Both the position numbers and the translations under genes were made by a program. The notes under the pieces are model-generated. The model was not told where the DNA came from and made no database searches. It worked only from the letters and a program-made list of their open reading frames with translations. Positions 37,789 to 49,755 of a stretch of 64,000 nucleotides of DNA are shown here, piece by piece. The stretch lies in assembly GCF_003626575.1 (NCBI RefSeq), contig NZ_RBDY01000001.1, forward strand, positions 186,001-250,000. Reading direction: 5' to 3'. The stretch's first letter is position 1. The number at the start of each line of letters is the position of its first letter. The DNA comes from Streptomyces radicis. Its GTDB lineage: Bacteria > Actinomycetota > Actinomycetes > Streptomycetales > Streptomycetaceae.

Positions 37789-37901
37789 TGTCCGCGCGCC
37801 CCCTCGCGCGCCCGCGCGCTCCGGGCGGGTGTCTCAGGCGTGCTGACCAGGAGTTCTGTTCAGGCCAAAGGAAGGGGGTGGTGTGGCCGCCCGGCGCGTA
37901 A

Positions 37902-38468
37902 TCACCCGTGTGGGTGAGGCGCGTTCTCCTTGTGCCACTCGTCGGCCAGCAGGGCCCACACCTGGAGGTCGTGCCGCGTGCCGCCCATGGCGAACACGCT
38001 GCGCATCGTGCCCTCGCACGTCATGCCGAGGCGCCTTGCGACGGCGATGCTCGGCGCGTTGAGCGGGCTGACCAGCCACTCGACCCGCGCGAGGCCGCGC
38101 GCCCCGATCGCCCAGTCGATCATCGCGCCCGCGGCCCGCGTGACCAGGCCGCGGCCCTGGGCGCCGGGGGCCAGCCAGGCGCCCAGCTCGCAGCTGCCCT
38201 GCGGCACGCTGAAGATCCGGTAGATCATGCCCCCGACCAGCTCGCCGTCCAGCCGGATGCCGTAGATCCGCCCGGTGTCGGCCGCCTGCCGGTCGGCGTA
38301 CCGCTGGAGGAACGCGCGTGCCGACGCCGTGTCCTTCACGTCGTGCGCCCAGGGCAGCCAGGGCGTCAGGTGCTCCCGCGCCCGGTCGGTGAAGGCGGCC
38401 AGCTCGTCCGCCTGCCAGGGCTCGAGGGGACAGAGCTCGGCGCCGGGGCCGAGGGGGGCACTGAGCAC
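37902..38468 (-). CDS. RimJ/RimL-type GNAT acetyltransferase
   Basis: A 188-residue acetyltransferase. The order CPLEPWQADELAAF, HLTPWLPWA, LGAWLAPGAQGRGLVTRAAGAMIDWA (acetyl-CoA motif A) and VSPLNAPSIAVARRLGM is that of RimJ/RimL enzymes, which acetylate the N termini of ribosomal or other proteins. GTG 38468 follows GGAGG at 7 nt. It is transcribed alone; the small gap upstream faces the PARG-like gene. Confidence 0.88.
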   Translation of the reverse strand: MLSAPLGPGAELCPLEPWQADELAAFTDRAREHLTPWLPWAHDVKDTASARAFLQRYADRQAADTGRIYGIRLDGELVGGMIYRIFSVPQGSCELGAWLAPGAQGRGLVTRAAGAMIDWAIGARGLARVEWLVSPLNAPSIAVARRLGMTCEGTMRSVFAMGGTRHDLQVWALLADEWHKENAPHPHG

Positions 38469-38514
38469 GTCAAACCTCCGGGTGCGACCGCCCGTTCGGG
38501 CCGGAACGATCACC

Positions 38515-39357
38515 CTAGCCAGCGGCGAACGCGTCGGCGAAGGCTTTTCGGGTCGGCGAGGGCTCCCGCCGGTCGAGCACCGCGAAGACCACATGGTCGA
38601 ACCGCCGGGCGAACGCCCCGCCCGCGCCGAGCGGTCCGCGGAACGCCTCGGCCACGTGCGCCGGGTCGTTGCGGAACACCCCGCAGCCCCACGCCCCGAG
38701 CACCAGCCGCCGGTACCCCGCCGCCGCGGCCACCTCGAGCACGCGCGTCGCCCGCGACCGCAGCGCGCCTGGCACCTCGCCCGCCCGCTCGGGGGCGAGC
38801 CGCGCAATCACCCCCGCGTTGGGCGCCGCCGAGGTCAGGAACCCGGCCGCGAACGGCTCGGGCAGCAGCGCCCCCTTGTCGTCCCTGAAGACCGGCACGC
38901 CGGGGGAGTGGATGACGCGGTCGCTGTAGAAGGGGTCGGGGTCGGCCCGGTGCGCCGCGTAGAACTCCGGGACCCGCAGCAGGCACGTGTGGAGCGCGGA
39001 GGCCCGGCACAGCGCCTCCTCCTGCGCCTGCGCCCCGTTGAGGAAGCCGCCGCCCGGGTTGCGCGCCGAGGCGAAGTTGAGCACGGCCACGGCGCCGCCG
39101 CCCCCGGTGACCAGGCGTCGCGCGGCGACGGTGCTGCTCTCCCCCGTGACCTCGAACGCGGCGACCTCGCGCGCGTCCGGCGCCCCGGGGTCCACCGGCG
39201 GGAGGGGCACGGGATCGGGCCCGAACAGCGCGGTGCCCTCGCGCGCCGCGGCCGTCGCCCCGCCGATGTCCACCCGCCGCCCGCCGGGGCCCGGGTACCA
39301 GCCGGCGGTCACGAACTCCTCGGTCTCCCTGGCGATCCCCCGCAGCCGCGCGCTCAC
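38515..39357 (-). CDS. PARG-like macrodomain protein (TIGR02452 family)
   Basis: A 280-residue protein with the bacterial poly(ADP-ribose) glycohydrolase signature RNPGGGFLNGAQAQEEALCR: the GGG loop followed by QEE, whose second Glu is catalytic in PARG. VLNFASARN and LVLGAWGCGVFRNDP are conserved macrodomain strands. It should bind or hydrolyse ADP-ribose polymers or esters. GTG 39357 overlaps the PNPOx-like gene by 4 bp (GTGA), so the two are translated together. Confidence 0.85.
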   Translation of the reverse strand: MSARLRGIARETEEFVTAGWYPGPGGRRVDIGGATAAAREGTALFGPDPVPLPPVDPGAPDAREVAAFEVTGESSTVAARRLVTGGGGAVAVLNFASARNPGGGFLNGAQAQEEALCRASALHTCLLRVPEFYAAHRADPDPFYSDRVIHSPGVPVFRDDKGALLPEPFAAGFLTSAAPNAGVIARLAPERAGEVPGALRSRATRVLEVAAAAGYRRLVLGAWGCGVFRNDPAHVAEAFRGPLGAGGAFARRFDHVVFAVLDRREPSPTRKAFADAFAAG

Positions 39358-39992
39358 GCCCGCTCCCCGTCGGCCGCCGGAGGCGTGGTCGCCCGAGGCG
39401 TGGTCGCCCGGGGCGTGGGTGGCAGGGGCAGCGGCAGCCCCGGCAGGCCGTCGATGCTGGTCGCGATGTGGTCCTTCGTGTGGAAGTACGCGTCAAGCGA
39501 CGCGTCCGTCTCCCGCGCGAAGCGCGAGCCGTGCAGCGGGCGGTCGCCCTCGTAGCCCATGAACGGGACCGCGTAGCCGCAGCTGTCCCTGATCAGCTCG
39601 GCGGTCACCACGATGATCGCCCGCAGCCCGTGGTCGGCCGCGTCGATGGCGGGGAAGCGCGCGAGGAGGGCGGGGAAGCGCGGGTCGTCGCGGAAGACCG
39701 GCTCGCCCCGCCCGTGCACCCTGACGATGTTCGGCGGGCCCTGGAACGCGCACCACATCAGGGTGATGCGGCCGTTCTCCCTGAGGTGGGCGATGGTCTC
39801 CGCGTTGCTCCCGGCGAAGTCGAGATAGGCGAGGGTCAGCTCGTCGAGCACCGCGAACGAGCCGGTGAGGCCCTTGGGCGAGAGGTTCACCGTGCCGTCG
39901 GCCGCGAGCGGGGCGGTGGCGGTGAAGAAGAGGGGCTGCTCCTCGATGAACGTCCTCAGCCTGCCGTCGATGCGTTCGTATGACTTGCCCAT
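39354..39992 (-). CDS. Pyridoxamine 5'-phosphate oxidase-like flavin/F420 protein
   Basis: A 212-residue protein with a split-barrel PNPOx fold: FFTATAPLAADGTVNLSPKG is the usual N-terminal strand pair, LTLAYLDFAGSNAETIAHLRENGRITLMWCAF the flavin or F420 pocket, and PNIVRVHGRGEPVF the family signature. The C terminus adds a Pro/Thr-rich segment with two ATTPRA repeats. Substrate unknown; in actinobacteria many such proteins use F420. ATG 39992 is chosen because it gives MGKSYERID like relatives. It is divergent from argG and overlaps the downstream PARG-like gene. Confidence 0.82.
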   Translation of the reverse strand: MGKSYERIDGRLRTFIEEQPLFFTATAPLAADGTVNLSPKGLTGSFAVLDELTLAYLDFAGSNAETIAHLRENGRITLMWCAFQGPPNIVRVHGRGEPVFRDDPRFPALLARFPAIDAADHGLRAIIVVTAELIRDSCGYAVPFMGYEGDRPLHGSRFARETDASLDAYFHTKDHIATSIDGLPGLPLPLPPTPRATTPRATTPPAADGERA

Positions 39993-40035
39993 GTCCCGCA
40001 GTATGCCCAGGCCTTGGGCGCCCCTGGCGAGCGGA

Positions 40036-40092
40036 TTGACGAACCATGCGGATGTCTGCATACTTATTCCAGACCGTGCATGCTTCATAAGG
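40036..40092 (+). promoter_or_regulatory. argG promoter with two ARG-box-like sites
   Basis: TTGACG (40036-40041) and CATACT (40059-40064) with 17-bp spacing form a good housekeeping promoter. It is overlapped by two similar sites, TGCATACTTATTC (40057-40069) and TGCATGCTTCATA (40077-40089), about 20 bp apart and with the GCATNCTT.AT pattern of ARG boxes. ArgR (34802-35350) is the expected repressor. The second site abuts the ribosome-binding site AAGGAG. Confidence 0.7.
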
Positions 40093-40099
40093 AGACACC

Positions 40100-42726
<2,627 letters not shown>

Positions 42727-42730
42727 CGGG

Positions 42731-42759
42731 GCCACCCGTCGGCACGCGCGGCGGGTGGC
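42731..42759. terminator. Hairpin terminator between argH and the MocA-type gene
   Basis: GCCACCCG (42731-42738) pairs exactly with CGGGTGGC (42752-42759) around a 13-nt GC-rich loop, right after the argH stop and before the convergent oxidoreductase stop. No T run; probably works in both directions. Confidence 0.6.
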
Positions 42760-42772
42760 GGGCGGCGGCCCG

Positions 42773-43777
42773 TCACCCGCCCGCGTAACGCAGCCCGATC
42801 CGCGCCCGCACCGCGTCGAGCGTGCGCATCACCGCCAGGCTCCCGTCCAGCGGCACGAGCGGCGACTCCGTCTCCCCGGCGCGCAGGCACCGCATCACCT
42901 CGGCCGCCTGGTACGCCATCGTCCCCGCGGGCCCGGGCCCGGCGAACTCCTCGGGCTCGCTCCCCTCCCGGTGCAGCACGAAGCGCTCCGGGCTGAAGAA
43001 CCCCCGCGGGAACGCGATCCGCCCCCGCTCCCCCGTCACCACCGCGGTCCGCGCCGTGTCACCGCGCAGCGAGCAGGTCAACGCCGCCACCGCGCCGGAC
43101 GCGTAGCCGAGCAGCATCCCGGTGTTGAGGTCCACACCCCCCTCGATCCGCGCCACGGCCGACACCTCGGCGGGCTCCCCGAGCAGCAGGTGCGCGAACG
43201 AGACGGGGTACACGCCCAGGTCGAGCAGCGCGCCGCCACCCAGCGCGGGGTCGAGCAGCCGGTGCCCCGGGTCGAACGGCCCGCCGATGCCGAAGTCCGC
43301 GTGCACCGCGACAACCTCGCCGATCGCCCCGTCGTGGACCAGCTCCACCGCCCGCCGGATCGAGGGGTTGCAGTACATCCACATGGCCTCCATGAGGAAG
43401 ACGCCCCGCTCCCGCGCCAGGGCCACCAGCTCACGGGCCTCCGCCTCGTTCATCGTGAACGGCTTCTCGCACAGCACCGGCTTCCCCGCCTCGAGGCACA
43501 GCCGCACCGCCGGGTGGTGGGCGCTGTGCGGGGTGGCGACATGGATCACGTCCACCTCGGGGTCGGCGGCCAGCGCCGCCCAGTCGCCGTACGCCCTCGG
43601 GATCCCGAAGCGGCGCGCGAACTCCTCGGCGGCGCGCGGCGAACGCGACCCCACCGCGGCCACCTCGGCGCCGGGCAGCGTCGCCAGGTCCCCGGCCAGC
43701 TTGGCCGCTATGCCCCCCGTCGCGAGGATGCCCCACCGCACGGGGCGGCCCCTCGACTCGTCGGCGCCCTCGCCCAT
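42773..43777 (-). CDS. Gfo/Idh/MocA family oxidoreductase
   Basis: A 334-residue NAD(P)-dependent dehydrogenase. WGILATGGIAAKLAGDL is the Rossmann motif, DVIHVATPHSAHHPAV the second half of the nucleotide site, and GKPVLCEKPFTMN carries the conserved EKP Lys. The C-terminal domain with GGGALLDLGVYPVSFAHLLLG (catalytic Asp/Tyr region) resembles dihydrodiol or deoxyfluoroglucose-type dehydrogenases. The sugar or cyclitol substrate is unknown. ATG 43777 follows GGAGAG. It is divergent from the DUF4132 operon and convergent with argH. Confidence 0.9.
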   Translation of the reverse strand: MGEGADESRGRPVRWGILATGGIAAKLAGDLATLPGAEVAAVGSRSPRAAEEFARRFGIPRAYGDWAALAADPEVDVIHVATPHSAHHPAVRLCLEAGKPVLCEKPFTMNEAEARELVALARERGVFLMEAMWMYCNPSIRRAVELVHDGAIGEVVAVHADFGIGGPFDPGHRLLDPALGGGALLDLGVYPVSFAHLLLGEPAEVSAVARIEGGVDLNTGMLLGYASGAVAALTCSLRGDTARTAVVTGERGRIAFPRGFFSPERFVLHREGSEPEEFAGPGPAGTMAYQAAEVMRCLRAGETESPLVPLDGSLAVMRTLDAVRARIGLRYAGG

Positions 43778-43867
43778 GTGACTCTCCTTCCGCCCCGGGA
43801 AGTCCCTTGTCAGTGGGGCCCACTACGGTTTCGATCACTGTAGAAGGCGACCTTCGGGGAGATGGTC

Positions 43868-44731
43868 ATGGGGTGGATGAGCGCGGGTGACTACACCGTC
43901 GCCCTCGGCGACACGGGAAAGGTCCTCTGCCGGAACAAGGCGGGGAAGCCGCTGAAGTCCGTGCCGGCGAAGATCGCGGAGGAGCCGGCCGTCGTCCAGC
44001 TCCGGCAGCTGACCGACTGGCTGGCCCGGCACGAGCGCGAGTGCCTGGCCACGGCCGAGCGCTGGATGATCCGCTCGCTGCCCGTTCCCGCCCCCGTCCT
44101 GGTGCGCGTGTGGCCCGACCCGGCCTGGCGCGCCGCCCTGCGCGACCTTGTCGTCACCGACGCGGACGGCGCCGTCGCGGGCTTCCTGCGCGACGCCGAC
44201 CCCGAGCGCGGCGTCGGCCTGGTCGACCTCGACGGCGACAGCGTCCGCACCGACGCGCGCGTGCTGCGGATCCCGCACCCCGTCCTGCTCGACGACCTCG
44301 ACGAGCTGCGGGACTTCGCCACCGAGCTCGGGCTGCGCCAGGGCACGGGCCAGCTGCACCGCGAGGTCTGGCACCGCGGCGCGGACGGCGCCGAGCCGGT
44401 CGACCGGGCCGCCACCTTCGTCCACACCTACGCGGGCGGCGTCTACAGCCAGCTCCGCTTCCTCCTCGGCCGCGCCACCTCGCTCGGGTACCGCGTGCGG
44501 GGCGGGCAGGCCGTCTGCCCGGTCGTCGAGGACGGCACGACGGTCGAGGCCCGCGTCTGGCTGGGCGAGTACGAGGGGTCAGGGCGCACCGAGACAGGCC
44601 CGCTCAGCTGGAACACCCCGGAGGGGCGCGCCCTGCGCCTGGGCGACATCGGGCCCGTCGCCTGGTCCGAGGGCATGCGCATGGCCGCCGCGCTCCACGC
44701 GGGCCGCGACACCCAGGAGGACGCCCGATGA
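43868..44731 (+). CDS. DUF4132-type protein, first gene of the MoxR/VWA operon
   Basis: A 287-residue soluble protein. TGKVLCRNKAGKPLKSVPAKI resembles the N-terminal module of MolR-type proteins, and the C-terminal part (QLRFLLGRATSLGYRVRGG, then WSEGMRMAAALHAG) is the conserved ending of proteins annotated DUF4132 in actinobacteria. No enzyme motif is visible. ATG 43868 is chosen because GGGGAG at 43856-43861 is correctly spaced for it; ATG 43862 is too close. It overlaps the 1675-residue gene by 4 bp. E. coli YehI and MolR contain a similar region in larger proteins. Confidence 0.75.
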   Translation: MGWMSAGDYTVALGDTGKVLCRNKAGKPLKSVPAKIAEEPAVVQLRQLTDWLARHERECLATAERWMIRSLPVPAPVLVRVWPDPAWRAALRDLVVTDADGAVAGFLRDADPERGVGLVDLDGDSVRTDARVLRIPHPVLLDDLDELRDFATELGLRQGTGQLHREVWHRGADGAEPVDRAATFVHTYAGGVYSQLRFLLGRATSLGYRVRGGQAVCPVVEDGTTVEARVWLGEYEGSGRTETGPLSWNTPEGRALRLGDIGPVAWSEGMRMAAALHAGRDTQEDAR

Positions 44732-47700
44732 GCACCGAGACCCCCTGGGCCGACCGGCCCGACCAGGTCACCGCAGGGCTCCTGCTCGACGCGGGCGCCG
44801 TCCTGCCGCTCGACGACGCGCGCGCGAGCGCGGGCGATGACGTCGACACCCTGACCGCCCGCGCCTACACCCACCCCGCCCTCGACGAGCGGCCCGTGGT
44901 GCGCCTGGTGGCCGAGACCCTCGGCGAGGCCGAGGACCTGGCGCTCGGCTATCTCGGCCTCGCCCGAGACGAGGCCGAGGAGGCGCCGCGCGTCGGCCGC
45001 GTCCGCCGCGAGAGCCTCGGCTTCCCCGCCTGGGCCCTGGTCAACGACCCGGCGAACGGCCATCACGCGCTCGCCCTCGTCCAGGACATCGAGCGCCTCG
45101 CCCGCACGGCGGCCAGCCGCGCCGGGGCGGCCAAGGACGGCTTCGACCAGCTGGGCGAGCGCCTCGGGCGGTCAGTGCCGCACTTCCTGCCCACGTTCTA
45201 CGAGCAGGCCGCGCGCGTCTTCCTCTCGCACGAGAACACCTCGTACGCCGCCACGTTCTTCGGCAAGGCCCGCGCCGCCGAGCGCGTCCACGACCTCGAG
45301 GTGGACGAGGCGCGGCAGCGCGCGGTCTTCCTGGAGTTCGCCTTCGCCGGGGCCCTCACCGTCAAGGCGCTGCGCGACCACGTCAAGGACCTGACCCGCA
45401 GACTGTCCCCCGAGGAGGCGTGGCGCCAGTTCAGGCAGCTCACCGTCGAGCGCTGCGCGGCCGGGATGCCGCCCTACGCCTCGCTCGCCGCCGACTCCCG
45501 CAAGCTCCTCCGCGCCGCGGGGCTCGACGTGGCGGCCGAGGAGCGGGCCCTGGTCGGGGAGTTGCTCGACCACTCGTCCGTCGTGGACGCGCCCTCTTCG
45601 TTCTGGACCGGGTACCGGAGCGCGCTCGTCGACCTCGCCGCCGAGCGGCCCGGGGTCCGCGACCGGCTGCTGTCCCTCATGCCCTCCCAGCTGACCGTCG
45701 AGGGCGGCGGCGACGAGACCTGGCTCGACCTGCTCGCCGCCACGGGGGCCGAGCGGGTGCTCGCCGACGAGCGGGTGTCCGCCGCCGAGTCGGGCGAGGC
45801 GGCCCAGGGCGAGGGCGGCGCGGGGGAGCGGTCGTCGGCCGCCGAGTGGCTCTCCCGCTGGAGCGCCCACCTGCAACGCGGCTGGTCCTCCCACCGGTCG
45901 CCCGCCACCTACGCGCTGGCCCGGCGCCTCGCCCCCAGGCTGCGCGCCGACGGCGTGCCGGTGGCGTCGTTCGGCCGCCGCCGCGGGCGGCACGGCGGCG
46001 CCGACGCGGAGCTGCTCGAGGCCTGCCTGGCCGAGGGCGTCCCCGTGGCCGACCCGACCGATGGCCTGGTCCTCGACCTGGACGACTGGTTCGGCGCGCC
46101 CGAGGACGAGCGGTGCGACTTCGCAGCCCTCGCCGCCGACCCGCGCTACCGCCCCCCGCTCACCGCCTCCGTCGGCGCCACCGCCCAGCACCGCGACCCC
46201 GGGCGGCTCACCACCGCCGCGGCCCACCCGGTGCTGCGCGAGCTGCTGCGCGAGTGGCTCGCCGCCCGCGCCGACGAGGTCACGGGCGCCACCGCGCTGC
46301 CCGCCGCCCGCGCCGCGCTCGACCGGCTGCTGGCCGCCGAGCGGATCGCCGCCGACGTCCACCCCGACGCCCTCGCCCGCGTCACCGCCCACGACCTGGC
46401 GCCGCTGGTCGCCCGCACCCTGCGCGCCGGGATCTTCGACGAGCTCGGCTGGCCCGCCCTCGATGAGGGCATGCGGCTGATGGCGCCGCACGTATCCGGG
46501 AACGGCGCGCGGTCGCTCGGCGTGGAGGAGGCATGGCCGGGGGTCATCCTCGGAAACTCCGCCAAGGCCGTCGTCGTCGGCCCCGACCGCGTCCTCATCG
46601 ACCACGACGTCCGGATCCCCGACACCGACCTGTGGCGGCGGCCCGCGTTCCGCTACGTGGACGGCGAGCTGCTGGTCACCTGGTGGGCCGACGGGGGGCA
46701 CCGCGCGTACTGGTCCTCGCGCCCCGACGACATCTTCCCGATCGGCGGCGCCCACCTGTCGCGCTCCGGGGTGCTCCCCTGCCGGGTCGCCCCGCCGCTG
46801 CCGGGCGGCGGCCTGACCACCGGCGGGCGCCCCCTGCACGCGGGGGACACCAGCTATCCCCAGGAGGCGGCCGTCCTCACCGACGGCACCGCCCACTGGC
46901 GTCTCGAGCACCGCCAACGGGAGAGCGTCTGGCGGGAGTTCGACCCGGCCACCGGCGAGGGCGGCCGCGACTCGCTTCCGGCGTTCCTCGCGGGCGGGGC
47001 CGCCGACGGCGCCCGCCTGATCCCCCACTACTGCTCCCTGCTGGCCATGGCGCCGGGGCTCGAGACCACCCCCCTCGGCACCGACGGCTCCCTGCTCGGC
47101 TGGTGGGTGCGGTACGAGGAGGCCGACGGCGGCACGTTCAGGGCCCGCGGCACCGATGGCCGCACGGTCAGCCTCACCCATGGGACGCCCGGCCACATCA
47201 GCCCGGCCCAGCCCGTGCCGATCGGCGCGCTGCGGCTGCCGGGCGGCGCCGAGCCGGTGCTCGCGATCAGCCGGAACAACGCGTTCCTCTTCCCCGACGG
47301 CGCCGACCGCACCACAGGGGCGCTCGGCTCGACCCCGACCTCCGCGCGCGGCGGCGACTTCGCGGCGGGCACCCCGCTCATGCCCCCCGCCCCGCTCTGG
47401 CACGCCCTGCGCGTCAGGGACGAGACGGGCTCACTCGCGCTGCGCGAGGTCACCGACGACACGGCCGGGCGGCTGATCGCGGCCGTCGCCGAGCTGGACG
47501 CCGCGTTCACCCGCGCCGACCGCGAGGACCGCGAGGCCGGGCGCACCCCCGACCCGGCCGCGCGCGCCGAGGAGCGGGAGCGCGCCCTGGCCGACGCCGT
47601 CGCCGCCGAGCTCCCCGAGGTGAAGGACCGCTCCCTGCTGCTCGGCGTCGCGGGCATCGTCCGCTTCGCCACCCGCGCGTCCCGCTCCATCGCGCGGCTC

Positions 47701-49755
47701 ACCGGCCCCCGGCAGGACGAGGCGAAGGCCGACGGGCCGATGTTCGCCGACTACCAGCCCCGGCACGGCACGGACCGCCTGATCGCCGAGGCCGCGGGCC
47801 CCCTCGCCGAGCGGCCCCTCCAGCGGCTGTGGAGCAACGGCCTGTGGAGCTGCCTCCAGCAGATCCGGGCGGTGAACCACGTGCTGAACGGCAAGCCCGC
47901 CACCGGCGCCCCGCTCACCGCCGCCGACCGCGCCGAGGCGCTGCCCGACGGCTGGCGCGCCGAGCCCCGCACCGCTCCCTGGGGGAGCGGCGACTGGACC
48001 GGGCTGCTCGGCAGGCTCCACGCCCTCGCCTACCACGCCACGGGACCCGCCGTCGACGACCCCGCGCGCGAGGCGCTCCTGCTGCTCCTCACCGCGGTCG
48101 CCGAGGGCCCGCTCGCGGGCGGCGCGGGCGCGCTGCGCACCACCGTGCTCAACGAGTCCGGCACCGTCCCCCAGTGCGGCGGCCACGTCCTGCGCCGCGG
48201 CTCCCGCACGGTCGTCATCCTGGGCCGCCCCAGCCACCCGGGGCAGAACGACCGGCACACCTGGCTGGCCGTCGACCACGACCCCGAGGGCGCGTTCGGC
48301 CCGGTCGCGCACTTCACCACCGCCAAGGCGTACCCCGTGGCCCCCGGCCCCGGCACCGCGTTCCTCACCGAGCTGGTCCGCCTCGTGCGCGAGCGCGGCC
48401 CGCTGCCCTGGCGCCCCGAGGCGCCCGCCGCGTTCGCCGAGGCCACGGGCGCGGGCACCGTCCAGGCCACCCTGCTGCTCGCCGGGCTCACCCAGGCCCC
48501 CCGCACCCCCGCCGACCTCGGCCTCAAGGTGGGCCAGGCCCGCAAGGCCGCCGCGCTCCTGCCGCCCGAGAGCCACGAGCTGCTCGCCGCGCTGCTGCGG
48601 GACGACCCGGCCGCGCTGTGGGAGTCGGGCCCCGACACCGAGGCGGCGGCGCGGCGCTGGACCGCGCTGTTCGGCACCCGGCTGCGCATACCCGAGGAGC
48701 TGGCCGACGAGCTGGACGTCGGCGGCATGGGCGAGGCCGTGCTCAACCCCCAGGACACGCCCTGGCTCGCGCGGACCACCACGCAGCGCCTCGGCGAGCG
48801 TGGCCGGGTCGAGGCCGACGACAGCACGCTGCTGCCCAGTCGGTTCCTGCTGACCGGGGCCATCTGCGCCCTGGTGGCCCTCGGCCACGGCCTGCCCTAC
48901 GGTCACCCCCTGCGCGCCGCCCTGCCCGAAGGGCTCGCCGCCCTGCGCCGTCGGCTCGCCGACCCCGGGCTGCTTCTCGACCTGCACCTCCACTGGTCGG
49001 CCGACGGGCAGCCCACCGCCAAGAGGATCCGCGCCGCGCACGGCATGCCGGATGAGGGCGGGGCGGGCCCCGACGGGATGACCCGCGTGGGCGACGCGTT
49101 CGTCCTCGCCCCCTGGTACTCCGGCTCGGAGTACCTGTGGCTGCGCCCCGCCGGGCTCACCGGGCCGGACGACCCCGCGCTCGGCCTGGTCGAGGGGCTG
49201 CTGCCGCCCTCGTCCGACGGCCATCTCACCCATCTCCGCACGCTGCTCGGCACCGACATCGACCGGCTGCTCGCGGCCGGGCACGGCGACGCCGACGGCT
49301 TCACCGGCTATGCCCAGGACCCGACCCTGAGCGTTCCAGGGCTTGTCGCCGAGGTCGCCGCCCACCACGGCCTGGGCGAGGACGCCGCGGCGCTCTACCT
49401 CCAGCTGCTCGCCCTGCCCTCCCCGACGGACCGCGCCCGCGCCCGCTGGACCGGCTGGAAGCCCGCCCGCGCCAAGCGCGCCGCCGCCGAGCTGTCCGCC
49501 ACCGACCTGGTGGTCACGGCCCAGCGGTCGCGGGCCGGGCGCAAGCTGTTCCTGCCCTGCGGCTGGCTCGAGCGGAGCTCGCCGCTCCTCCCGGTCGAGA
49601 CGTGGAAGGCCGGTCTCTACCCCCTCGAGGGGCGGATCGTCCCGCTGACGCCCGTCCCCGAGCTGTTCACCCGGGCGTGGGCCCGGGTCACCGCGGGCGA
49701 TGGCCCCGCGTACGAGGAGCTCGTCACCCGCGCCACCAGGAAGGGCCGTCGATGA
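44728..49755 (+). CDS. 1675-residue uncharacterised protein of the MoxR/VWA operon
   Basis: A giant soluble protein with no signal peptide or membrane segments. I recognise no enzymatic motif. Leucine/Arg-rich helical stretches (HLQRGWSSHRSPATYALARRLAP, TLTVKALRDHVKDLTRRLSPEEAW) suggest a helical-repeat scaffold. The middle (about residues 600-850) has beta-rich repeats such as PAFRYVDGELLVTWWADGGHRAYWSS and SYPQEAAVLTDGTAHWRLEHRQ that look propeller-like. The C-terminal third has paired CGGHVLRRGSRTVVILGRP and TGWKPARAKRAAAEL segments. ATG 44728 overlaps the previous stop (ATGA) with AGGAGG upstream. By position it replaces the large MolR/YehI-like partner of related operons; its function is unknown. 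Confidence 0.8.
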   Translation: MSTETPWADRPDQVTAGLLLDAGAVLPLDDARASAGDDVDTLTARAYTHPALDERPVVRLVAETLGEAEDLALGYLGLARDEAEEAPRVGRVRRESLGFPAWALVNDPANGHHALALVQDIERLARTAASRAGAAKDGFDQLGERLGRSVPHFLPTFYEQAARVFLSHENTSYAATFFGKARAAERVHDLEVDEARQRAVFLEFAFAGALTVKALRDHVKDLTRRLSPEEAWRQFRQLTVERCAAGMPPYASLAADSRKLLRAAGLDVAAEERALVGELLDHSSVVDAPSSFWTGYRSALVDLAAERPGVRDRLLSLMPSQLTVEGGGDETWLDLLAATGAERVLADERVSAAESGEAAQGEGGAGERSSAAEWLSRWSAHLQRGWSSHRSPATYALARRLAPRLRADGVPVASFGRRRGRHGGADAELLEACLAEGVPVADPTDGLVLDLDDWFGAPEDERCDFAALAADPRYRPPLTASVGATAQHRDPGRLTTAAAHPVLRELLREWLAARADEVTGATALPAARAALDRLLAAERIAADVHPDALARVTAHDLAPLVARTLRAGIFDELGWPALDEGMRLMAPHVSGNGARSLGVEEAWPGVILGNSAKAVVVGPDRVLIDHDVRIPDTDLWRRPAFRYVDGELLVTWWADGGHRAYWSSRPDDIFPIGGAHLSRSGVLPCRVAPPLPGGGLTTGGRPLHAGDTSYPQEAAVLTDGTAHWRLEHRQRESVWREFDPATGEGGRDSLPAFLAGGAADGARLIPHYCSLLAMAPGLETTPLGTDGSLLGWWVRYEEADGGTFRARGTDGRTVSLTHGTPGHISPAQPVPIGALRLPGGAEPVLAISRNNAFLFPDGADRTTGALGSTPTSARGGDFAAGTPLMPPAPLWHALRVRDETGSLALREVTDDTAGRLIAAVAELDAAFTRADREDREAGRTPDPAARAEERERALADAVAAELPEVKDRSLLLGVAGIVRFATRASRSIARLTGPRQDEAKADGPMFADYQPRHGTDRLIAEAAGPLAERPLQRLWSNGLWSCLQQIRAVNHVLNGKPATGAPLTAADRAEALPDGWRAEPRTAPWGSGDWTGLLGRLHALAYHATGPAVDDPAREALLLLLTAVAEGPLAGGAGALRTTVLNESGTVPQCGGHVLRRGSRTVVILGRPSHPGQNDRHTWLAVDHDPEGAFGPVAHFTTAKAYPVAPGPGTAFLTELVRLVRERGPLPWRPEAPAAFAEATGAGTVQATLLLAGLTQAPRTPADLGLKVGQARKAAALLPPESHELLAALLRDDPAALWESGPDTEAAARRWTALFGTRLRIPEELADELDVGGMGEAVLNPQDTPWLARTTTQRLGERGRVEADDSTLLPSRFLLTGAICALVALGHGLPYGHPLRAALPEGLAALRRRLADPGLLLDLHLHWSADGQPTAKRIRAAHGMPDEGGAGPDGMTRVGDAFVLAPWYSGSEYLWLRPAGLTGPDDPALGLVEGLLPPSSDGHLTHLRTLLGTDIDRLLAAGHGDADGFTGYAQDPTLSVPGLVAEVAAHHGLGEDAAALYLQLLALPSPTDRARARWTGWKPARAKRAAAELSATDLVVTAQRSRAGRKLFLPCGWLERSSPLLPVETWKAGLYPLEGRIVPLTPVPELFTRAWARVTAGDGPAYEELVTRATRKGRR

